Origin: Massariosphaeria phaeospora
Lineage: Eukaryota; Ascomycota; Dothideomycetes; Pleosporales
Length of the DNA: 64,000 bases
Direction of reading: 5' to 3'
Assembly: GCA_011032825.1 (NCBI GenBank)
Contig: JAADJZ010000007.1
Span: 124,001-188,000, forward strand
The notes below the pieces were generated by a model that saw only the letters and a program-made list of their open reading frames with translations, had not been told where the DNA came from and made no database searches. Made by a program: the position numbers and the translations under genes. Of this stretch, positions 19,576 to 31,122 are shown one piece after another (position 1 is the first letter of the stretch; each line of letters begins with the position of its first letter).

Positions 19576-20503
19576 TTATTCCGACCACCCTTTTGCTTCG
19601 TCGTACAGTTTCTGGATATCGCGGATAAGGTCCTTCGGCTTTGATCCGCTAGAGCAGTCCACAAACTCCCCATTATCGTACAAGCACCGGATCTCGTCGT
19701 TCAATCGAACCGTGCAACTCGTGCTGACGTTCAAATCCGCACTGCGTTGCACACTATCTCGTAGCAGTCCCATGCCATACGCACCATCCTCTTTGCTCAT
19801 GCAGTCGTTCAGCTTATCAAACTCAAGGCCGTGCTCCAGCGCGCAATCCTCAATCAGCGTCCGCTTCGGTATCTGCTCATAGTTCTGTTCCATGCACATG
19901 GTGAAGCCGAGGTAGAGTTTGGGATCGGGGTATTCGGACGCGGCGCAGAGTTCGAGGATGTCGCCCAGACATTCGGTTTGGCCGTGCATGCATTGGACGC
20001 CGTCGTCCTCGTCGGTGGTTCTAGAGCGGACGGACGTCAGTATAACGTTGCGGTAGTGGATGCATATAGCCGGGCGCGCGACATACTGCCCTTTCTAGGC
20101 ACTATCTCGCAGGAATGCAAAAGAGGGGAATCCTTACTCTCCGATAAACGATAGCCTAAAGTCGACTTTGTCGGAGATGTTGGCCATCACGGGCACCACG
20201 AGCATTTCAAGGCAGTCTCTTGCGTCGGGGCATTTTGACCTGGAAGGATTAGGCCTCTCTCCAAAAGTCGGAAGGTCGCAGATACACATACATAATATGC
20301 ACCTCTAGCGGCACCTTTGTCGCCCACCCGTCGTCCCCGCCCTCGTGCTGATGGTCATGGTGGCAATCCCACGTCCGCGCCAGCCAGAATAACCCTAGGA
20401 TGATCGTGAACGCAGCAGCGTGGAATCTCGAGAAGCGCTTCGATATCGGGCGGCGTGGCATCCTAGCCTCGGTATTCGGAAGTAGAGGGGCTTTGGTGTC
20501 CAT
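19576..20503 (-). CDS. GILT-family thiol reductase-like protein, membrane-anchored
   Basis: Exons are 20503-20292, 20239-20138 and 20020-19576, with introns of 52 and 117 bp (GTATGT...CCAG and GTAAGG...CTAG), 252 residues in all. After a basic N-terminus there is one signal-anchor helix (AAFTIILGLFWLARTW), so the rest faces the lumen or outside. The luminal part begins VPLEVHIMSKCPDARDC, where GILT proteins have their active-site cysteines; the spacing here is CPDARDC rather than CxxC. The family signature QCMHGQTECLG and the later LYLGFTMCMEQNY are present. GILT enzymes reduce disulfides in acidic compartments. The altered cysteine spacing makes catalytic activity uncertain. Confidence 0.85.
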
Positions 20504-20955
20504 GGTAAGAAGGGCAATGCAGGCGGGGGCGCGCGGTATGTCCTTTATCTGCTGTTTGTCCCTGGTTCGATGGCTGCTTACTGATAACGTGTCAGGGAAG
20601 GAGCAGCCTAGCCTCCTGGTTGGTATAAAGGCAAAGCGCAAAGGTACAAATATTGTTCAGCGCTGGATCCACGCCGGGTTAACGAGGCGACGCTGGCCCG
20701 GTGGAGCTGACGCGATCCAAGTGGACGATCTCGGCCGAGTGGCAAGGGTCCAAGCTAAGCCGAAGCCGCCTAGTGGATGACGGTCTTATGTAGGGCCGGA
20801 CGGGAGCCCCATAGCTATCGTAACGTTACCTACCATCACCCAATTGAGGGAATTTCGCTGCCGCGGAGTCACAAATTATCTGGCCAGTTCTAAAGTCGTC
20901 TTTGGTTCATCAGTACATTCAGCTACGACTCAAGAGTGGATACCCAACGACAAAA
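20504..20955. other. Divergent promoter region, no gene seen
   Basis: The 450-bp spacer between the GILT-like gene (minus) and the hexokinase-like gene (plus) should contain both promoters. I see no TATA box or repeat worth naming. Confidence 0.5.
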
Positions 20956-22646
20956 ATGAGTATAGAGTCAACCGGAGCGCAAGCTATAACCGCCCTGACC
21001 AATTTCATCAACGAAGATAAGTTACTAGACTTGGCATCCCGCTTCTCAGACACCTATAGACATCTTGCGAAAACATCAGAGGAACATTTCCTGGTCACGC
21101 CGGTGACCGCACTTCCAACAGGGAAAGAGAAGGGCAAATTCCTAAGCATCGATGTGGGCGGGACGAACTTAAGAGTAGGATTTGTGGAGTTGATGGGGGA
21201 GATTGAAAAGGACGCTAAAGATGAGCGCAGCCAACCAGTCCAAAAGATCAGACGATCGCACGAGAAGAATTGGCCAATTGAAGAGCATCTGAAAATGGAT
21301 CAGGCTGAGGACCTATTCACATGGATAGGAGACTGCATATCCAATGTTATCAAGGACGCGCTCAGTGATACACCGGTAACTGAGTCTGTCGAGTCACCGT
21401 TTGGTCAAGAGCTTCTTCTCGGCATTACATTCAGCTTCCCCATGGAGTAAGTCGACTCTCATAATCCCGGCGGCTCCTTGTCCAGTGGTTAAATAAGATA
21501 CGATGGTTCTCAGCTAAATCTCTCCATAGACAGACCCGCTTATCAGAAGCAAAACTACTACCGATGGGGAAGGGCTTTGCCATGAGTTGTGATCTGAACC
21601 TTGGCAAGATGTTACTTGCAGGATACGCGCGACACCTAGTGGAGCCAAGGTTGAATGGCCAAACTGTTGGTGGAGACGAAAACCCATCAAACAAGAGGCG
21701 AAAACTTTCGCGGCTACCAAGACTACGCATAGCAGCCATCACAAACGACACCGTAGCTACATTTACATCATTAGCATACGCGGTAAAGGCAGCGCCCAAT
21801 AGCCGGGTAGCTATGGGCCTCATAGTGGGTACCGGAACTAACGCAACAGTGCCCATGAAAATTCAGGAGTTGCACCCCTCAAAGAAAAAGTATCTAGCTG
21901 ACCCGGAGAATGTCGATATGGTAGTAATCAACACCGAGTGGACCATCCGTGGAACGGACCAACCCCTAGTTGACTTGAACATTAAAACGAAATGGGACCT
22001 AGAGATATCAGAGAAGTGCGAGACGCCTCATTTCCAGCCCTTCGAATATATGACCGCTGGTCGATATCTAGGCGAGATCGTACGGCTAGTCTTTGTGGAC
22101 CTCATCTCGAACGATCCCGGAGCCCAACTACCTCCAGCCCTGGGAAAGAAGAATGCGGTACCGACGAAGTTTCTGTCCGAGGTACTTGCAAGAGCGGACG
22201 ATGGGACGCTGATTCGCGAACTAGAGAAGAATTACGCATCCTCGCAGAGTGCATTCTGGACCTCAACCAAAGTGGAATTGATACGCGATATAGCACACGC
22301 TGTTCAACAACGCTCAGCGGCACTCATCGCGGCAGCCTGTGTCGGCTTACTTGATTGCGTCCACGACATCAGCCTAGATCGCAAGGAGAAAACTGGGGTC
22401 ATCGAAATCAGAGACGAGTTGCACCAGCACGGCGAACTGGAGCTTGAAGAGTTAGTCATTGCGTATGCTGGTGGGACTATATCTCAATATCCCGGATGGC
22501 TGGAGACGTGCCAGCGGTGGATCGATACCTTGGTTGCCAAAGGATCGCCGTCAAATGCTACGAAGCGAGTAGTCCTAAGAGAGGCGCTTGACGGAGGTAT
22601 CGTTGGGGCAGGCGTGTTGGCTGGGATGACCGACAATATTGCCTAA
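20956..22646 (+). CDS. Atypical hexokinase family protein, possible N-acetylglucosamine kinase
   Basis: Exons are 20956-21446 and 21530-22646, with an 83-bp phase-2 intron (GTAAGT...CATAG) inside the conserved TFSFPMEQT segment, for 535 residues. Visible hexokinase motifs: phosphate loop SIDVGGTNLRVGFVEL, GKGFAMSC, TNDTVATFTSLAYA with the catalytic Asp, the adenosine-binding VGTGTNA, NTEWT with a sugar-binding Glu, and FEYMTAGRYLGE. All catalytic residues I can check are kept, but the surrounding sequence differs from glycolytic hexokinase and glucokinase (NDTVAT for NDTVGT, TAGRYLGE for SGMYLGE). This pattern resembles the filamentous-fungal HXK3/Nag5 group that phosphorylates GlcNAc. The substrate assignment is inference. 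It could also be a non-metabolic regulatory hexokinase. Confidence 0.85.
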
Positions 22647-22927
22647 GGCGCAAATATGGCACACGTGGCAACGCGGTTGCTGGGTGGACTTTTGCTGGGT
22701 TTGCGGCCTTGTCGGTTCTATGTTCCGGGAACCGGAGACGTCATAGCCGGTCACCTGGGCCGCTATTAGGTAGCCTGAGAAATCTTTCTCTGAGTCACTC
22801 TCGCAATGACGTAAGACTTCGTTTTTTGTAAGTACTTTACCTCTCAGATAATCCGTGCACTGATAGGTGAATTCGCAAACGGCAGGCACGCTAAGCAGTG
22901 GCCCAACCTCAACTTACGACAAACTCC

Positions 22928-22974
22928 ACACGCTCCTTTCTACACACACTCCTTTCTGCACACACTCATTTCTA
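22928..22974 (+). repeat. Imperfect 16-bp tandem repeat, three units
   Basis: Three near-copies of a CACACACTCCTTTCT-like unit stand in tandem, about 210 bp upstream of the start of the next gene, probably in its promoter or leader. The last copy has diverged (ACTCATTTCT). No other feature was seen in 22647-23184. Confidence 0.7.
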
Positions 22975-23184
22975 GGTCGGAAGCCGCCTGATCGTCTGTC
23001 GCCGGGCTAACTTTGATTGCGGCAGACGCGACCCGATCGTCGTTTGCCTCGGTCGTGTACAGGTCCGGCCGAATCTCACCGTTGTCCGCCTTTCCGTCGC
23101 TCATTCATCTCACTCGCGGCTTCCTTGTCACGAAGCTGGGTCCCTCGCTCTTAAGTCCTGAATCGCCGTCAACACGCACGCAAT

Positions 23185-24369
23185 ATGAAACACCTGAACC
23201 ACCGCATCTTCTGGGCGACCATACTCTACCTGACTGTGGGTATCTTTGCCCAGTCAGATAAACAGCGCTGTTATTATGATTCCGGAGAACTGGCACCCGA
23301 CTACATTATCCCTTGCTATACCTCCACTTCATCTGAGCATTACTCGTGCTGCAAGGTTGGGAACAAGTGTCTGAGGGAGAACGCCTGCTACGATCACGAA
23401 ACTGGTGTCACGTATCAGTATGGTTGTACCGACAAGAACTATGGTGACAAAAGCTGCCCCCAGAAGTGTGGGCTTAGCCGGGAGAACTCGAATTGGGTGG
23501 GGCTAGTGTTCTGCAATGGGTCCAAGGGAACGCCGAACAACACTTGGGTAAGTGGTGCCCTGATATGAGCGTAATTTTATGTGGAAACTTCTCTCTAATC
23601 TTAACCATAGGTATGCCACCATCCAGACAACTGCGGAAAAACAACGGAGTGCAGAACTGTTCCCTGGGACCCCAACCTGAAGAAGTTGCCGGCACAGCGC
23701 TGCGAAGACCTCAAGCATGGAAAAGAGTACGTCGCTTTCCAGCATTCTAGTTCTATCTTCGATCTGGTGCCCTTGCCACCCAAAACCGAGCTGGCCAGCT
23801 ACCTATCCGCGCATCCCTTACCGACAACAACAACAACAACGGCAAATGCTGCGAGTAGTACGGCTATCGCTGCTCCGACTGGAACCGATCAGTCTCTCTC
23901 CGCACATCCGAAGAGTACAATCGTCAATGGCAGACCAGGCAAACCATTACCACCAGACTCCGAAAGCCGTAGAACCTCCATGATATTTGCTCTTGGATTA
24001 GGCATCCCAGGTCTTCTTGGCGCAGTTGGGTTTAGCTGCTACTATATTTACCTACGCCGTCGCCGTGCAGAGGCTGAGAAGATTAGAAGGAGGGGGAAAT
24101 CTTTGATGCCAAGCAATAATGTCAATGCGGTAGAGCCCGGGTATACTTTCAAGGCAGAATTGCCGGGAGAAGACATACCAATGATTGGATTGTCTATTTC
24201 ACCAGCAAAGACTGATTTCGGTGGTACGACGCTCGACGAACGTTCGCCCAATTCCACGCCATTCGTTTCGCCCACTCAATCCGAGTTTACCGACAAGGGA
24301 CAGCCCAACGCCAACGCGCAGGACCCGTCCGAAATCAGCGGAAACGAGATCTACGAGTTGCCTGCCTAA
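23185..24369 (+). CDS. Secreted-domain, single-span surface protein (cysteine-rich), 373 aa
   Basis: Exons are 23185-23547 and 23611-24369 with a 63-bp phase-0 intron (GTAAGT...CATAG). A signal peptide (hydrophobic IFWATILYLTVGIFA) is followed by a cysteine-rich ectodomain with about fourteen Cys (YSCCKVGNKCL, CYDHETG, YGCTDKNY, CPQKC, CHHPDNC). Next come a Ser/Thr-rich stalk with a run of Thr, a membrane helix (SMIFALGLGIPGLLGAVGFSCYYIYL), a basic stop-transfer RRRR and a disordered cytoplasmic tail. This layout is common in Pezizomycotina and resembles wall-sensing or receptor-like proteins, but no enzymatic domain is present. Function unknown. Confidence 0.8.
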
Positions 24370-25856
24370 CTTCGCCAACTTCGTGCGTGGACTAAACCAG
24401 CCGACTTCCCATTCCGAGGGTTTGCTACATCACGATATATGCCTGGATGAGACAGTTACAGCTTGGATTACGAATGGCGCTACGATGGCGGCTAGAGTAC
24501 TATGTGATGGAAACGCTTTGTCTATGTGGTTTACAAACCGAAGAGGTGGAATCCTACAAATTCTTCAAATAATGGTGCTGCAACAATTGCAATGGGTAGG
24601 GATGAATAATATCAAACCGGGTCTTCCTCGGTCGACCATTCCGTGCCCGCCGTCCAACATGTTATCTAGTGCTTCCCCGCACACACATTGTGATGTTAGA
24701 TTGTGGAGTAGCGGACCCTGACTACCTCGGTGGTCACTAGTAAGTGCGCATAGCGAGGTTTTGTGAGCTTCTGGATCCCGAGATCGAAGGTCCGGTGAGT
24801 TCTACGAGACGGCTTACTAGCATAGGATATAGTTAGACCGATGCAGTGTCTGGATCTCCTTTCCGCCGACGCTAGACACAGTTAACCTATCTTTTGTACA
24901 AAGTCTACCCCGCAAATCACCAGTGCCCACCTCGGGATCAGCGATGCCTAGATATGCGAGCCGCAAGCGGGTCCCGAGATAGTGGATCTTAGCATGCGCA
25001 CCGTCGCAATAATGATTGGTTGATGGTCTACTAGTTCAACGGGGCTTGATGTTTGTCTTGGATAGAGGTGGTCTCTGGAGTCTGGAGTCGGTAGGTTCGT
25101 AAAGGCGTCTCGGGTTGGAGTTCATCCGAGCGGTCTTCTAGTATTCTCGGAAGAGCCCGCAGAGAAGTCTGAGATTATGATGTCGCTCGGCGTGGCGTGA
25201 TTTGGCTGGGTGAGCTCCATTTTCAGGAAAAGAAATCCTGCTGGCGGATATGTTTAGATAGCGCGATTTTTTATCACGTCCACGACCAAATTTTTAGGAC
25301 GCAGCGGCTGTCGACGACCTCAGGAACGGGTGAGCTGGTGAGAAGATATCAGGCGAGGGTAGACCAAAAGCGGAACTAGCGTTCACACCACCGAAGATCC
25401 TCTACGCTACATCACGCCATGTAGCATTTACTGCTACCTATCTGACGGCTGCCACGCGGGCCAACAAACATCATCCGCTGGTCCTTTCCAACGCACACTA
25501 AGCTGAGTAGACTGCTCAATTGACCAATAACGGTGAGACATTTCGACTACGGGCGGGTATCGGAGTGCGGAGGAGGCCGTATGGAGAGCAAGGCGCAACG
25601 GGTGGGAGGATATGCAGGGCTCCAGTCTCGTAGCTACCTGTTAAGCGTAAGAGGGGTACCTAGCCAAATGCCCGGGTCACGATAGCGATTCCGATAATGG
25701 TCGTTATGCGTATATAAGTCGTCATGGGCCCCGAGCTTTTACTCACAACATCAACTCACGACTTTACTCTCAACTCGACTTACCTACCACAGGATCCTCT
25801 CAGTTTGGTCCCTATAATCTGACAGCCTCCTACCAACCTCAATCGACCTACCCAAC
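24370..25856. other. Intergenic, 1.5 kb, no gene seen
   Basis: I found no supportable gene. The left part is probably the 3' region of the surface-protein gene and the right 300 bp the ADH promoter. Short open frames here lack any family resemblance or splice structure. Confidence 0.45.
25711..25717 (+). promoter_or_regulatory. TATA box of the alcohol dehydrogenase gene
   Basis: TATATAA lies 146 bp before the ATG and is followed by a pyrimidine-rich leader (ACTCAACTCGACTTACC). This is typical of a strongly expressed fungal gene such as ADH. Confidence 0.65.
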
Positions 25857-27026
25857 ATGGCACCTGAAATCCCTACGGAACAATGGGCCCAGGTCATCGA
25901 GAAGACTGGTGGACCTGTTGAATACAAGAAGATTCCCGTCCAGAAGCCTGGCCCCGATGAAGTCCTGGTCAACATCAAGTACTCTGGTGTCTGCCACACT
26001 GATCTCCACGCCCTACAAGGCGATTGGCCACTAGTACGTCTTCGCTCTACTCACCGTTTGATCAAGTTCTCACCAAATCTATAGCCCATTAAGCTGCCTC
26101 TCGTCGGCGGACACGAAGGTGCCGGCATCGTAGTAGCAAAGGGTGACCTAGCAACAGGCGTCGAGGTAAACTTTCCCACCACTTCTCTCGTCTCTGAAAT
26201 CAGCATCTCACGTAAATTACAGATCGGTGACCACGCTGGCGTGAAGTGGTTGAACGGCTCTTGTCTAGCCTGCGAATTCTGCCAAAAGTCCGATGAGCCG
26301 CTTTGCCCTAAACCTCTTCTCTCCGGATACACAGTAGACGGCACCTTCCAACAATACTGCATCGCCAAAGCCGCCCACATCGCCCACTTACCAAAAGAAG
26401 TACCTCTCGACGCCGTCGCCCCTGTTCTATGCGCCGGCATCACGGTCTACAAGGGCTTGAAAGAATCAGGCGCCAAGCCAGGACAGTGGGTCGCTATCGT
26501 AGGTGCTGGCGGCGGCCTCGGCTCGCTTGCTCAACAGTACGCAAGGGCGATGGGAATTCGAGTCATTGCCATCGACAGCGGCGACGAGAAGAAGAAGATG
26601 TGCCTCGAGCAACAGGGAGCAGAGCACTTCGTCGACTTCGCAACCTCCAAGGACCTGGTCAAGGACGTGCAAGCCGCAACACCCGATGGCCTCGGCCCTC
26701 ACGCCGTCCTGCTCGTCGCTGTCAACGAGAAGCCGTTTCAGCAAGCGGCCGAGTACATACGACCCCGCGGTACCGTCGTCTGCATCGGTATGCCAGCGGG
26801 CGCCTTCCTCAAAGCTCCGGTCTTCGAGTCTGTCGTCAAGATGATTACGATAAAGGGCAGTTATGTCGGTAATCGACAGGATAGCGCTGAGGCTATTGAC
26901 TTTTACGCCCGTGGGCTTATCAAGGCACCGTTCAAGATTGTCGGCCTTTCGGAACTGCAGATGGTTTACGACAAGATGAAGAAGGGAGACATTGCGGGGC
27001 GGTACGTCTTAGATATGTCGAAGTGA
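25857..27026 (+). CDS. adh1: Zinc alcohol dehydrogenase, Adh1-type, 353 aa
   Basis: Exons are 25857-26033, 26085-26165 and 26223-27026, with 51- and 57-bp phase-0 introns. The protein interconverts ethanol and acetaldehyde with NAD(H) in the cytosol, either ending fermentation or starting ethanol use. Catalytic zinc ligands Cys46 and His69 (CHTDLH, GGHEGAG) fall at the same numbers as in yeast Adh1. The structural zinc cluster [15 protein letters not shown] has the CxxCxxCx7C spacing. The NAD-binding GAGGGLGS and the [12 protein letters not shown] segment with the third zinc ligand are intact. Length is right for the tetrameric fungal enzyme. No mitochondrial presequence is visible. Confidence 0.96.
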
Positions 27027-27505
27027 GGGGGACTTGGAAGGAGTGGAGTGGAGAGCATTGGGACGTGTCTCGAGAATTGACAGCCGGAAAGGAGCTGGAT
27101 GGCATGGGCCAGCAGGGTTGGTAACGTGGACATACCCCAGACTGTCAACATGACTTTATCATGAGAATTAACACAATGACGATAGCATATATACTGTCCT
27201 TTTCCTTGTCCATACTCCGCTATGCCTATTGGCACGGTAATGCGACAACATGATAGAGTCAGTATACAGAGTAAAATACAGCTACAGCTGATTGTATCTC
27301 AAATGTGCGAATTAAAGAATATGTTCGGCGCTTTTTCCTATAGGTAGCTAGCTATCCATTACTCGTACAAGCAGACCATCTGCCATCTGCTACCTTCCAT
27401 CCTCTCACCAACGCGGATCGTACATCAAACCCTCGTCAATATCTTACCTGCACCCCGTACGGTATCATTTTGGCTTCTGCAATCCCACCCATCTTCATCC
27501 TTATC

Positions 27506-28423
27506 TCAAACTGCAACAAGCGGCGACCGCTCCGCAACCGCGACCGCACTCTCAGCATCACTGTCGCTTGCACTGCTATCGCCCTCCACATCTCGCACCA
27601 CCGGATTTGCAAACACGACTCTCGCCTTCGGCTTCGGGCTCACCGTCTGCATATGAGATGGGCTTGGCAAGTAAGCATCACCACCGACAACATCCTGCAC
27701 CTCGAACCCCCGCACACTCTTCCCACTCCCACTGACACTAACCGGGCTCTCGACATCAAACCCCAACCCCCCATCTTTATCATCATACGACAAATCCAGA
27801 TTCAGCATCGCAATCGCCTCGTCTTCCTTGCCGCATTCCTCTCCCACCTGCGCCACGTTCTCCACGACCACAGGATTAGCCTCTTGCTCTTCGCGCTCGA
27901 GCTCCTGGTACCCGCCCGCATGATGGCCATGGTGCGGCGACGATCCGAGACTCGCGCTGAGGCGCCGCGTGCGCTCCCACATGCTCTTCACGCGGTACGT
28001 GGGCGGGCTGGCGTCGCTGTGCTTTTGGCGCGGTGGGGTCGGCAGCAGCGCGGGCAGGTTGCTGGAGGCGGAGTTGAGGAGCGTTTGCGAGGGTTCGCGG
28101 GAGGAGGGCGCGGTGGTGGAGATGGTGGAGGGGGGTGAACAGGGGGCTTGGGTGGGTGGGTGCGAGGCTAGGGATACGAGGCGGATGGCGTCGGTGGAGG
28201 CTTTTTCGCGGATTATGCGTTTTCTGCGGCCGGGTTAGTTTTGGGTGGGGTGTTGCGGATAGGTGAGGTTGGAGAAATAGGGGATAGAGGTTTGATGTTG
28301 TGGTTAGACGCTGCGCTGTTCTTTTGGGAGTGGGGGTATGGTAGAGTGGCGGTAGAGGAATGGAGTTTCGTGTCACACTTACTCTTCTTCAGTGAGACCT
28401 GGTATCGTCTCTCCTACATCCAT
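27506..28423 (-). CDS. Disordered protein of unknown function, 252 aa
   Basis: Exon 1 is 28423-28383 (MDVGETIPGLTEEE) and exon 2 is 28223-27506; the 159-bp phase-2 intron runs from GTAAGT to a CCGCAG with a CTAAC branch. The beginning (EEEKRIIREKASTDAIRLVSLAS) could form a helix. The rest is low-complexity: Ser/Pro/Thr-rich, then an acidic stretch (LNLDLSYDDKDGG) and a DSDAES-rich end. No domain recognised. The splice fit and continuous frame make it a real gene, but the role is unknown. Confidence 0.65.
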
Positions 28424-29616
28424 TTTCCGTACATCAGTCGAGAAGCCCTAAAGTTGAATTAGTATCGTAATTCCCCCCATTATCTATCAAGAAACAGAGT
28501 GACGTACAATCTCTAGTGAATGCTTCCTCTCCTCCGGAAAGCAGAGTAAGACCCTTCGGATCCTTATCATGAGATTCTTGAAAGGCATGTTTTGTTTCTA
28601 ATAGCGAAGTTCTAGAAAAGTACAAGAGGGTATAGCGATATGTAAACGACGACGACGACGATGACGAGACGATATGAGACCGGGCAGCAGCAATACGCTT
28701 GAACGACAGGGAAAGATGCACAAAAGCCACTAATAGAGTACAGAAGAGAGAGTCAAGAAGGAAGGCGGAGTATGTTCGATCATCGAAGGGACGAGACGAA
28801 TTCGAGGGTGGGTGGAGATTCAAGTGAAAATGTCTAGGGAAAGACCATATAAAGGAAGGAGAATTTGAAACTCGTTAGTGGTGCCATGGAGACGACTCAA
28901 ATCGCCACGCGACGAGATTTTTGGTCATCTCATTCCTTGCCTGCAAGAAACAATAGGAAGAAGGCAATTCCACATTCTTTGACACATGAGGAAACGGATT
29001 AAACTTCCCAATGCTGCTTGGAATGTTTGTCGTGAGAAGTTCCCGACAACGCCGCATCTCGCTTTTTCTTCATCCTCCTCGAATATGCCGCTCACAGATT
29101 TGATATAAAGGTGAACTAATGTGATAAAGGCTTACAGGTCGGATAAGACATCAGGGAAGAAATTGGTGCTCGCATCATGAAACTGGAATAAGTTGTGGTC
29201 GCTGGGTTGCAAAGGAGTGTGTTGCACGGCTAGCTAGTCCCGCCGTACTACCAACCTTGCATATGGCTTGCTTGCATTCTTCACTCAGGTACCAAAACGC
29301 GTACATGAGACGCGACTAGAATTTAGTTCCGCCTTGCTGCCACATCGACAGAGGATCAATACTGGATCTGTATTTATGAGACAGGTGGTTCCACTTCATC
29401 GAATGAAGGGTTGACTAACATTGGATTGTCAAACGGCACTATGTCCAACACGTAGTCTAAAGTTCGCTACTGCTGTGTTGCTCAAGTCAGGAGTCCATCG
29501 CCGCGTTTAGGTAGGTTCCATCGATGATATTCCAGGGCTAGCTGACAGTTTGGTGATAAGAAACAGTGCATCTAAAACCGCAGCAAGGCGAGTCACACTT
29601 GCGGATGCAGCTGCGT
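28424..29616. other. Intergenic, 1.2 kb, microsatellite only
   Basis: No gene is supported. It should hold the promoter of the minus-strand unknown gene and the 3' region of the aldehyde dehydrogenase. A short (CGA)n run is found near 28648. Confidence 0.45.
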
Positions 29617-31122
29617 CTATTTAGGGTAATCCTTGACGTGGTAGCTTTTCAGTTTCACAAATTGGTCGAAGCCGAATTTGCTCAATGTTTGTCCCTTTCC
29701 TGAGTTCTTCCAGCCCACCCACGCGAGGTCCTAAGATCGTCAATATAACGTGTGTGCCTTCATGCGACGTACTTACTGGGGCCGGATAGTCACAGCGATT
29801 TACGAAAACCGTTCCCGCCTCAACGTCGTCAATGAGTTCGTGGCCTTTCTTCACGTCCTTGGTCCATATGCTTGCAGTAAGACCGAATTGACTGTCATTC
29901 ATGAGCTTGATGGCCTCCGCGTCACTCTTAACCTTCATCACAGGTATAACTGGACCAAAGGTCTCCTCTGTCATTACAGCCATGTCGTGATTGACGCCAG
30001 TCAAGAGAGTAGGAACAACGTAGTTGCCATCCGGAGGCGGCGATTTGAAGGATTCGTTGTCTGGCGTGGCATCCTTTGCACCTTTTTCGAGGGCATCCTT
30101 GATATGGGATTGAATGGTCTCTGCAGAACGCTTAGAGACTACCGGACCAACATGGGTCTTGGGGTCGAATGGATCGCCAAGTCTGTACCCTTTCAGAACA
30201 GTTTGAACGGCCGAGATAAACTCATCATGAATCTTCTCGTCGACGTAGACGCGTTCAACACTGCAGCAGCTCTGCCCTGAGTTGAAGACGGCCCCGTCTA
30301 CGATCTCTTCAGCGACCCAGTTGATGTCTACGTCAGAGCGGATGTATGCAGGATCCTTGCCACCTAGTTCGAGCCCGACGCGGACACCTACACGATCACT
30401 TGTAGTGTTCTGCACGGAAAGACCATTGGCTACCGAGCCTGTGAAGCACACCAGTTGGATCTGTGGCGAACGGACCAATATCTCGATCTGGGTGATAGAC
30501 CCGCTATGGAAGATCTGGAGGACTCCTTCAGGCAACCCTGCGTCTTTGAATATTAGCTGGATCTGCTCGGCACTGGTCGGTGTCTGCGGTGATGGCTTGA
30601 GGATGACCGAATTACCAGCGAGTAACGCCGGCACTAGCGAGTTCACAAGGGTGAGATACGGGTACTGAGAGCAAGTCAGCAGGTTGGGCTGTGGATACGG
30701 TGGCGTGCCGCACGAACGTTCCACGGAAATAGAATCAAGACGGGTCCTACGGGGACCTTCTTGATGTAACGCTTGAAACCCTTTTCCGGTTTGCCCTCGG
30801 TGTTCTTGAGGGTATCTTCACTGATCTCGAGCAGATACTCGCCACGAGCTGCGGCAGTAGTGATCTCCACGGGCGTGTATGCGATGGGACGGCCCATCTG
30901 CTCGGTCAGCTCTTTGGCTAACTCATCCTTGCGGTCGTGGAGAAGCTTCAGGGCTTTCTTGACGATAGCTTGCCTGTCTGAGAGGGGGGAACGGCGATAC
31001 GACTCGAAAGCACGCGTGGCCGTCTCAGGAATGGACTGGAGATCAGCATCGGAGAGGCCATTACGCGTGAGGACTGGCTTGTTGGTGACGGGCGAGATGG
31101 TTGTGATGGTCTCCACCGACAT
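29617..31122 (-). CDS. NAD(P)-dependent aldehyde dehydrogenase, 468 aa
   Basis: Exons are 31122-30718, 30664-29777 and 29730-29617; introns of 53 and 46 bp are phase 0. The enzyme oxidises an aldehyde to an acid. Visible motifs: PWNYPYLTLVNSLVPALLAGNSVILKPS-type region spanning intron 1, FTGSV for cofactor binding, LELGGKD with the general-base Glu, FNSGQSCCSVERVYVDE with the catalytic Cys, and TEETFGPVIP. The last exon restores the conserved DLAWVGWKNSGKG ending, lost if intron 2 is ignored. The sequence groups by eye with succinate-semialdehyde-like ALDHs. The substrate is uncertain. No targeting peptide is evident. Confidence 0.92.

Noticed and set aside
28434..28823. 129-codon minus-strand frame
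   Set aside because: Ser-rich, no motif, lies in the probable promoter of the disordered-protein gene.
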